Shown one piece after another: positions 5,503-11,072 of a stretch of 11,072 nucleotides of DNA. The translations under genes were made by a program, and so were the position numbers. This stretch comes from Euryarchaeota archaeon UBA10 (lineage in GTDB: Archaea > Thermoplasmatota > Poseidoniia > Poseidoniales > Poseidoniaceae), in the NCBI GenBank assembly GCA_002498185.1, contig DAGO01000106.1, forward strand, positions 1-11,072, given 5' to 3'. Each line of letters starts with the position of its first letter. Positions within the stretch are counted from its first letter, which is position 1. Under the pieces are notes generated by a model that was not told the DNA's origin, made no database searches, and saw only the letters and a program-made list of their open reading frames with translations.

Positions 5503-6450
5503 ATGGCAGAGGGTAGGAAGTCCAAACCGAGGTCTAGACCAACTAGGCCGATTGGATTGTCTGAAGAGGGTGCTCCTTCTAAGCCAAACCTACCTCCTGT
5601 TAAACATGAATTTGGTTGGTTTATTCCTGAACCTCTCTCCAATAGGCTACATCAGAAATCAGCTTTGGGTAAGCCGATTGAAGGCGGAATTGTTCTGACT
5701 GAGGAAGAAGTGATGTTCTGCCATTGGCATCGTCATGTTCCGCTTGAACAAAGTTGGGTCGATGACAGACTTATCGAGAATGCTAATTTTGTCTACAAAT
5801 CTGTTGCATATGATGTTGTTAGAAGTGCAGGTGAAAAGGTAGTTCCAATCGACGGACGATGGCTCAGATGGTCTCGTGAATCACATCCTAGCAAAGGTGA
5901 TGCCGAGGCAGAAGTTAGATGGTCAACAGTAAAGGAAGATTTTGATATTGATGAACTTCTAAATTGGACTAAGTCGTTATCTGAAAAAGATTTGAAAGCA
6001 GAAATCGCAATAGTGGATGATGAAATGGATGTTACTATGTATCGGCTTTCTATTATTGAGCCCGAAGGTAAACTAAGTCCTGCGACTAGAGACAAACACC
6101 CTCAACTTGGTATTGAACATCTTTCTCGTCAATTCTTGCGGCAAGATGAACTCGATTGGATTAATGGAGTAGAAAATCCAGTTACTGATCTGTTCAGCGA
6201 ATTAAACTCACGTGGATTGTTAATGCGACCCGGGTTCAAATACGGTTGTCGTTGGAGAGTTTATTCGACTCCGGTGGAAGAAGACCACGCACCTTGGTTA
6301 TTGCAAATGGAGGAAGATGCTCCTTCAAACTGGGAGGGAGTATGCCTTTCAGTACGTCTCGCCGAAGGGGTCAACAAAGGTTGGGTCATCGCCATAAAGC
6401 GAGGTGTTTGGAACTTCCTCGTCATCAGTCGACACCTTCCCGGAAGGTGA
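5503..6450 (+). CDS. endA: tRNA-splicing endonuclease, two-unit (alpha2) type
   Basis: A 315-residue endonuclease that excises tRNA introns at bulge-helix-bulge sites. The C-terminal unit carries the catalytic fold: SRGLLMRPGFKYGCRWRVY (about 236-254; family RGYVVKTGFKFGxxFRVY), DHAPWLLQ (261-268), SVRLAEGVNKGWVIAI (283-298) and FLVISR. The triad is Tyr254, His262 and Lys292, all present. The N-terminal unit (about 36-185, with LTEEEVMFCHWH) is a degenerate repeat, and the total length fits the duplicated alpha2 form that works as a homodimer. A basic Pro-rich tail of about 33 residues precedes it. No ribosome-binding site is seen before ATG 5503, so the mRNA may be leaderless. It is divergent from the operon containing archease. 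Its last 102 nt, coding for residues 283-315 including Lys292, overlap the convergent peptidase gene. Confidence 0.9.
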   Translation: MAEGRKSKPRSRPTRPIGLSEEGAPSKPNLPPVKHEFGWFIPEPLSNRLHQKSALGKPIEGGIVLTEEEVMFCHWHRHVPLEQSWVDDRLIENANFVYKSVAYDVVRSAGEKVVPIDGRWLRWSRESHPSKGDAEAEVRWSTVKEDFDIDELLNWTKSLSEKDLKAEIAIVDDEMDVTMYRLSIIEPEGKLSPATRDKHPQLGIEHLSRQFLRQDELDWINGVENPVTDLFSELNSRGLLMRPGFKYGCRWRVYSTPVEEDHAPWLLQMEEDAPSNWEGVCLSVRLAEGVNKGWVIAIKRGVWNFLVISRHLPGR

Positions 6451-8403
6451 CTTGATTCCCAATGCAACCCAAAGTGCAGATAATGCTAGTGCAATTGGTA
6501 TTAGCTTTGCCGGACTTGTCCATTCCTCAATAGTTGATTCTTCTTCACCACCAGCTACTAATTCAACATTGATGTGGTAATTGTGGCCAGAATCTGAGGC
6601 CAGAATAATTTCTCCTCTGACAATCATCCCATTCAATAATAATCCTGAGGGATTGACATCTAGAATAATCACAGAGCCTTCTGATAACTCCTGGTCGACT
6701 TCTGTTTCAGCCACTCGTGACAGAGGCCCGTCAATACCAACTAGCCACATTTGGGACCCATTGCCTAAAAATTCTACAGGAATTTCTATTGTTGATGATT
6801 CCACTGTTGGAATGCTACCCCTAAATGTTGATTCAATGGGAATATTACCGAGAATTTCGAATTCGTGTCGGATATCAAAATCTGTACCTTGTGCGCATGA
6901 AATTGTGCCAGTAATCAATCCAATAACGCCTTGGACACCTCTTGAAGAAAATTTAATCTGATTTTCTTCAAAATAAATATACCTTCCATCGCTACTGGTT
7001 AGATTGTATTCTATTCCATCACAAGTTCCTGATATCGGAATATTGTCATCTGGAGTAAGTACTGAACCGAAGTCGGGAAGTTCTATGTCTGTAATGTGGC
7101 CACAATCAGGGGAAGAAAATTCGACACTGTAAGTTCCATTATCTACTGAGACATCAGCCCTCCAATCGACAAGGATACCATCTCGGTTTCGGATAGTAAT
7201 GCCCTGTGAACCAAATGTTTCCCCGTCTCCGAACACATCACTTTCCTCACCGTCATTGGATCCAGCCACCATGTTTTGTTCCCCATCTGCTTCGATAACT
7301 TTCAACCATGCTCGTTCAGGGTGAGAATTTACTAGATTGTCTTCTATTTCTCCTGCTCTGAGGTCTTGTTGTAGGACGAGTAATCCATTCCCGGGCAGAT
7401 TCGAGTCGTAGCCATGATTGCTCCTATATTCTATCCAGATGAATTCTTCATCGCCAATAGGAATCTTTAGTGAATCACCACCTTGTGAATGTCCTTCAAA
7501 AGTATAAACAGGCCCGCTGCAATCACTGCCCGGCATCCATTCAAGCTGGATGTCTTGATGTCGCTTTCCACCAATCAATTCGATGCTTGGGCTTGAAGGA
7601 AGAGCAGGCCATGCACCATTTCCGTTCCAGTTGCCGCTGGCCATAATATCCCATTTGCCAATACCTTTCCAATTTTGGTTCACGGTATCATCGTGTACCG
7701 CATAAAGGTCTGCCGCACCTAATTGGTGATACATCTCATGCATTATTGTCCCGAAATTGTTCGATGAGTGCTGACTCGATATTGTGTAGTGTGAAATTTT
7801 CAAGTCTCCGGGAAGTTTTACAACTTCTTCGATTGATGAAAAGTGCGACCAGATTCGCGAACTAGAGCCACCTCCATCCTCTTGTGGTTTAACGCAGTGC
7901 AAAATCAGAAAACGGTCTACCCAGCCATCGTCATTCAAGTCGTACTTTGACCAATCCGACACTTCATCTTTAATCTCTAGAACAATCTCCTGAGCTAATG
8001 TATGTGGGTTCACTCCCTTTCTACCCACATCATTCTCCCCATCTACGTCATGCCCGTAATCAGCCATCCCGAAATCCGTGGTCACAATTCGATTGTGGTA
8101 ATCGATTTGTAACGTTGAGGAAGGGCCGAATCCTTGGTTTAGATGGTCTCTAGCACTTTGGTCAATTAAATTGGATGCCCTCTGTTGGTCGCAATTTGAA
8201 TTCTCACTTTGGTCGGGGAAGTCAATCAGCACTACCAGCCATGATTCCTCATTTGTGATTCCCACGAGTGGTCCCTCTTCTTCAGATTGAATAGTAATTG
8301 CATGCTCTTCGACCCAGTCATTTAGCGCTTCACCGTTGGCAAATGCAACCACAGATAGTAGCGATAATATCACTACGATGGGCCATCCGATTACGGGTCG
8401 CAT
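6349..8403 (-). CDS. Secreted, membrane-anchored M6-family metalloprotease
   Basis: A 684-residue protein of the immune-inhibitor-A-like M6 family. It has an N-terminal signal peptide (about 1-23, hydrophobic IVVILSLLSVVAFA) and the opening strand WLVVLIDFPDQ (55-65). A calcium-loop-like DxNxDGxxD lies at 155-163. The zinc site is HEMYHQLGAADLY at 222-234, with His222, Glu223, His226 and probably Asp232, and KWDIMASGNW (250-259) is the usual M6 downstream segment. Beta-rich regions follow, then a C-terminal membrane helix (about 634-650) and a short acidic cytoplasmic tail. It probably degrades extracellular protein at the cell surface. The ATG 8403 start lies 31 nt after the TatC-fusion stop, so the two are likely co-transcribed. 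The region encoding the tail overlaps endA by 102 nt. Confidence 0.9.
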   Translation of the reverse strand: MRPVIGWPIVVILSLLSVVAFANGEALNDWVEEHAITIQSEEEGPLVGITNEESWLVVLIDFPDQSENSNCDQQRASNLIDQSARDHLNQGFGPSSTLQIDYHNRIVTTDFGMADYGHDVDGENDVGRKGVNPHTLAQEIVLEIKDEVSDWSKYDLNDDGWVDRFLILHCVKPQEDGGGSSSRIWSHFSSIEEVVKLPGDLKISHYTISSQHSSNNFGTIMHEMYHQLGAADLYAVHDDTVNQNWKGIGKWDIMASGNWNGNGAWPALPSSPSIELIGGKRHQDIQLEWMPGSDCSGPVYTFEGHSQGGDSLKIPIGDEEFIWIEYRSNHGYDSNLPGNGLLVLQQDLRAGEIEDNLVNSHPERAWLKVIEADGEQNMVAGSNDGEESDVFGDGETFGSQGITIRNRDGILVDWRADVSVDNGTYSVEFSSPDCGHITDIELPDFGSVLTPDDNIPISGTCDGIEYNLTSSDGRYIYFEENQIKFSSRGVQGVIGLITGTISCAQGTDFDIRHEFEILGNIPIESTFRGSIPTVESSTIEIPVEFLGNGSQMWLVGIDGPLSRVAETEVDQELSEGSVIILDVNPSGLLLNGMIVRGEIILASDSGHNYHINVELVAGGEEESTIEEWTSPAKLIPIALALSALWVALGIKSPSGKVSTDDEEVPNTSLYGDDPTFVDPFGETY

Positions 8404-8434
8404 TGAAATTAATGTGAGTGTTATGCCCTTTGAA

Positions 8435-9730
8435 TCAATTGCTACAATACTTCATCGTGATGCCCAAATTCTCAATTTTTTGAATTAGCGACTTTGATGG
8501 ATTAGTAATCCATGCTTCATCAGATTGTAGATTCATTCCGAACGGAATCTCATTGCCAAACAATATCGTCGATATACCAGAATCTTCTAGCAATTCTAAG
8601 CATTTCTTTACTACGCTTTCTTCACTCCATGGTTCAGTTTGACTTGCCATTGCTAATTTGCAATCGATATCATTACTGTCAGTTCTAGCTACACTAATCC
8701 TTGCTAGATTCAACGAATCAGCATCACAGCCTAAGAATCTCAATGAGTCTATGTAATCAACAGGCATTGATTCGACAACACATCCTGAAAATACAACTTT
8801 AGTTGCATTGAATCTTTTTACTACATCTAACAAGTTGTCTTGTTGTTCACTATCTCTGCATACAGAGGTAAATTCTACCATACCCATGCCCTTCAATGGT
8901 CTGATTTTTGGAGAAGTTCCACAACATCGGCAATCCACATACAATACTCTGTGAACACGTCCTTCAAAATCGAGCAATTCTTGCATGCCATGGCCAATTG
9001 GCATCGAAGCTCGAAATGACTTCCATCCTATCAATTCAACAATTCCTGATGCGAGGATGGTTAGCGTGAACAGTAGTCCAGGTAGATTAGCCGGAATAAC
9101 TAGCCATAACAACATCAGCATTATTCCGTGTATACGTAACCGCCACCATCCGGCATTTCCTGACCATAGTAATTTTGACATTCCCGCTATTGTAACAACA
9201 CTCATCGCGGCTAAAACCAGTATCATAGCCCATGCGATCGAAATTGAAATCCGTAACATTTCTGCAGCATCATATCTTCCAATCAATCCTGTATCATCGT
9301 TAAATGAATGACCATATGAATACAACCATGGTAAAAATTCCGCCATTATGAAAACAAGTGAACCAAATGCAAGAACCCACATCATGAACATCCAAATTAC
9401 AAATGCTCTTCTTTCACTGGGAAGGAGGCCGGGTTTTGCGAAGGAATATGCCTGATGTATGGCGAATGGCATTGCGGTTAACAACCCTATAACTGCAGCA
9501 CTAAACCAACGTGTTCCTGCCCATTCATCTGGTGAGAAGATATTGACACAGGATTCTTCACACGGATCTAATCTTCCTAGAACATAGTTCAATATTTCAT
9601 CAATCGAAAACGACCAGACTCCAGTGAGTATAATTATCAAAATTATGACTGACGTTAATCGCTTCGACAATTCATCAAGATGTGATTGAACACTATTCCT
9701 GTCATCACTCGACAGGTGTAAGTCATTCAT
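8435..9730 (-). CDS. tatC: TatC translocase subunit fused to a C-terminal HdrA-N-like cysteine domain
   Basis: A 431-residue protein, against about 250 for normal TatC. Residues 1-245 are TatC, the twin-arginine signal receptor: HLDELSKRL (17-25), first membrane helix (about 26-43), NIFSPDEW (63-70), and FAKPGLLPSERR (97-108). Phe97 and Glu106 match E. coli Phe94 and Glu103 with identical spacing. Six membrane segments can be traced, although the usual TPPDxxSQ before the last helix is replaced by IPANLPG. Residues about 255-350 resemble the N-terminal domain of heterodisulfide reductase subunit A: VDCRCCG (265-271), VCRDSEQQDNLLDVV (290-304), ATKVVFSGC (309-317), GCDAD (334-338) and NLARIS (341-346), in HdrA order. 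The rest to 431 is unassigned but has Cys357, Cys387 and Cys429. The extra domain should be cytoplasmic. The frame is continuous, and the start is 4 nt after the preceding stop. Confidence 0.85.
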   Translation of the reverse strand: MNDLHLSSDDRNSVQSHLDELSKRLTSVIILIIILTGVWSFSIDEILNYVLGRLDPCEESCVNIFSPDEWAGTRWFSAAVIGLLTAMPFAIHQAYSFAKPGLLPSERRAFVIWMFMMWVLAFGSLVFIMAEFLPWLYSYGHSFNDDTGLIGRYDAAEMLRISISIAWAMILVLAAMSVVTIAGMSKLLWSGNAGWWRLRIHGIMLMLLWLVIPANLPGLLFTLTILASGIVELIGWKSFRASMPIGHGMQELLDFEGRVHRVLYVDCRCCGTSPKIRPLKGMGMVEFTSVCRDSEQQDNLLDVVKRFNATKVVFSGCVVESMPVDYIDSLRFLGCDADSLNLARISVARTDSNDIDCKLAMASQTEPWSEESVVKKCLELLEDSGISTILFGNEIPFGMNLQSDEAWITNPSKSLIQKIENLGITMKYCSN

Positions 9731-9734
9731 ATTA

Positions 9735-10682
9735 TCAGACCAAGTCCATATCTTGCTTTTCAGCGCGTGCTTGGACTACGGTACGGTAAACTCCGAATAT
9801 TCCCCATAGAAGACACATTCCGATTACCAATGTGTAGCCCCACGGTAGAGCAGTATCGATAGCCCAACCGAATCCGATTGCTAAGCCAAGAGTTAGAACA
9901 CCTCTGCGTATGCCTTGTGGGATTGCTAAACTCATATCGAGATGAGGTGGTCCACCCGCAAATCTTCTTTCGTAAAACTCGCCTTGAATTACCGCCGCTA
10001 CGATTAGTATTGAAAGGGTAGTCCAGAAGTAGAGGTTACCTTGTTCGAGATATCCACTTGCGACTTCGGCTTGTCTTTCAGCTTCAATTTCTTCAGCGGA
10101 TTTTTGTCCGAACAGTGAGTCATAATCTCCGACGCTAATAGTTCGCAAACTCGCATCTACATCGGCTGTTGCTGTTCCTGGAGCACTTACTGTGAAGGTA
10201 AGAATCGTCCAATGGTCTCCAGCATCTGGTGCTCCACTCTCATCGACAATGTTTCCTGCTAGTGAGAAGTGAACATCCCCAACATCTACTTCTGGTGCTG
10301 TCCAAGTTATTGCCCAGTCATTCCCAACACTGTCATGGGATAGAGCCCCTCCTGAGTCCTTGACATACTTTGAGCCATCTCCGGGGGTGAAGTTGCCGTC
10401 TGCGTAGTCCCAAATCATGTATCCGCCCACTGCATATGTTGCATGTGCTAGGCTGATTGTGAGGTTGTATGTTGCTCCGGTTTCGTATACTCTAGGAACT
10501 CCACTGATTGATAGAATGACCTCGTTGGATGGAGAACCTCCTGCTCCGTGGCAAGAACATCCTTCCTCTGGAATGATGCGATCGTTATGCAACCAAGGTG
10601 GCCCCTGAGAGTTACCGAAGGCTGGAGCAGCCAGCATTAGAGCCAAAGTTGCAACCAGCAGGACAGAGAACCTACGGGACAT
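9735..10682 (-). CDS. Membrane-anchored extracellular protein with a CXCH motif and Reeler-like domain
   Basis: A 315-residue protein. The N-terminus is a signal peptide with an SRR start (MSRRFSVLLVATLALML, likely cut near AFG at 21-23), resembling a twin-arginine signal. Next comes EEGCSCHGAGG (39-49), with Cys42, Cys44 and His45, and then a beta-sandwich: VILSISGVPRVYETGATYNLTI, GGYMIW, DWAITWTAPEVDVGDVHFSLAGN and GDHWTILTFTV. The order CH motif, V-x-L-x-I-x-G-V-P, Y-x-x-G-x-x-Y and WTAP matches Reeler/choice-of-anchor-type domains, where the motif is usually CXXCH. Three membrane helices follow (about 217-235, 260-278, 281-301). It might bind a heme or metal, but the shortened motif makes that uncertain. 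It is the gene immediately before tatC and follows pntB on the same strand. The exact family is not recognised. Confidence 0.7.
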   Translation of the reverse strand: MSRRFSVLLVATLALMLAAPAFGNSQGPPWLHNDRIIPEEGCSCHGAGGSPSNEVILSISGVPRVYETGATYNLTISLAHATYAVGGYMIWDYADGNFTPGDGSKYVKDSGGALSHDSVGNDWAITWTAPEVDVGDVHFSLAGNIVDESGAPDAGDHWTILTFTVSAPGTATADVDASLRTISVGDYDSLFGQKSAEEIEAERQAEVASGYLEQGNLYFWTTLSILIVAAVIQGEFYERRFAGGPPHLDMSLAIPQGIRRGVLTLGLAIGFGWAIDTALPWGYTLVIGMCLLWGIFGVYRTVVQARAEKQDMDLV

Positions 10683-10728
10683 TATCTAGGGCCACCTGTG
10701 GTTCCCTATTGAACATTGTCACATCCTG

Positions 10729-10746
10729 CCGCCCCTTTAGGGGCGG
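10729..10746. terminator. GC-rich hairpin between pntB and the next gene
   Basis: CCGCCCC (10729-10735) and GGGGCGG (10740-10746) form a perfect 7-bp stem with a 4-nt loop, 8 nt past the pntB stop. No T run follows it on the minus strand, so it is not a classical intrinsic terminator; it may stabilise or process the pntB mRNA, or act as an operator. Confidence 0.4.
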
Positions 10747-10754
10747 ATTTAGAA

Positions 10755-11072
10755 TCACAAATCCTTGATTGCGTTGTTCAGGTCAGTCATCATTGCCTTA
10801 CCATCGCCGAATAGCATCATTGTCTTATCTTCATAGAATAAGTCGTTGTCAACTCCTGCGTATCCAACACTCAGGCTTCTCTTGATGATTACAACAGTTC
10901 TTGCTTGGTCAACATCGATAATTGGCATACCTGCTAGTGGTCCTTCACCTGTTCTAGCAGCTGGGTTGCATGTATCATTAGCACCGATTACAATCGCCAT
11001 GTCACATTCTGGGAATTCAGGGTTGATGTCATCCATCTCAATCAACTGCTCGTATGGAACATTTGCTTCTGC
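10755..11072 (-). CDS. pntB: NAD(P) transhydrogenase beta subunit, C-terminal fragment
   Basis: This frame is open to the right edge and gives the last 105 residues of PntB, the membrane subunit whose soluble domain III binds NADP(H). The enzyme couples proton import to hydride transfer from NADH to NADP+. The match to E. coli is close along the whole fragment: AEANVPYEQLIEMDDIN, VIGANDTCNPAAR, PLAGMPIIDV, VVIIKRSLSVGYAGVDN and MMLFGDGKA. The GYAGVxNxLF and GD(A/G)K motifs are the NADP(H)-binding segments of domain III. The true start lies outside the window. Presence of this enzyme agrees with an aerobic, NADPH-demanding heterotroph. A 72-nt gap with a hairpin separates it from the next gene on the same strand. 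Confidence 0.95.
   Translation of the reverse strand, partial: AEANVPYEQLIEMDDINPEFPECDMAIVIGANDTCNPAARTGEGPLAGMPIIDVDQARTVVIIKRSLSVGYAGVDNDLFYEDKTMMLFGDGKAMMTDLNNAIKDL

Noticed and set aside
5453..5698. Plus-strand open frame of 81 codons overlapping the start of endA
   Set aside because: It is a different frame of the endA 5' region; the endA frame carries the conserved protein.
6581..6961. Plus-strand open frame of 126 codons opposite the peptidase gene
   Set aside because: It is antisense to a well-conserved M6 protein and has no recognisable motif or start signal.
8985..9311. Plus-strand open frame of 108 codons opposite tatC
   Set aside because: It is an Ile/Ser/His-rich antisense translation of TatC membrane helices; no independent support.
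1..11072. tRNA genes, CRISPR arrays, insertion sequences, prophage or defence genes
   Set aside because: I saw no cloverleaf-like segments, regularly spaced repeats, transposase motifs or terminal inverted repeats; apart from short gaps the window is filled by housekeeping-type genes.

Overview
The window looks like a piece of a planktonic archaeal genome, most plausibly Marine Group II/III (Poseidoniia, Thermoplasmatota). Direct evidence for archaea is a typical archaeal 7S SRP RNA, a two-unit archaeal tRNA-splicing endonuclease, an archease and a CXXXY-type CcmE. The aerobic-type enzymes (quinone-linked class 2 PyrD, PntB) and membrane-anchored secreted proteins fit the surface-ocean lineages. 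The taxon is inferred; no marker gene is present to prove it.

Layout, left to right. (1) 1-660, minus strand: the N-terminus of a type IA topoisomerase running off the left edge, preceded by a small Cys-containing hypothetical gene; the gap between them carries a perfect 20-bp palindrome. (2) 666-2123, plus strand: pyrD, then a translationally coupled ccmE with a TTG start. (3) About 2160-2465, plus strand: the SRP RNA, not a protein gene. (4) 2519-2980, plus strand: an ABA4-like membrane protein. (5) 2933-5441, minus strand: a tight three-gene operon, winged-helix/TerB-like protein > divergent PfkB-family protein > archease. (6) 5503-6450, plus strand: tRNA-splicing endonuclease, divergent from that operon. 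(7) 6349-11072, minus strand, in transcription order: pntB (partial) > membrane protein with a CXCH motif > TatC fused to an HdrA-N-like cysteine domain > M6-family metalloprotease.

Two themes stand out. The first is tRNA splicing: the endonuclease that cuts introns lies back to back with the operon carrying archease, the activator of the RtcB ligase that joins exons. The same operon holds a PfkB-fold protein with an eroded catalytic loop and a wHTH/TerB protein, which are candidate new partners. The second is export and redox chemistry: TatC carries an extra cytoplasmic domain of about 170 residues resembling the N-terminal domain of heterodisulfide reductase HdrA. It directly follows a secreted protein with a twin-arginine-like signal and an unusual CXCH motif, and it precedes a secreted metalloprotease. 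The TatC fusion is the strongest candidate for something undescribed.

Three within-operon junctions use the same start signal, GGTGA followed by exactly 4 nt and then the start codon. This supports TTG starts for ccmE and archease. Two convergent gene pairs overlap by 48 and 102 nt with both reading frames apparently functional.
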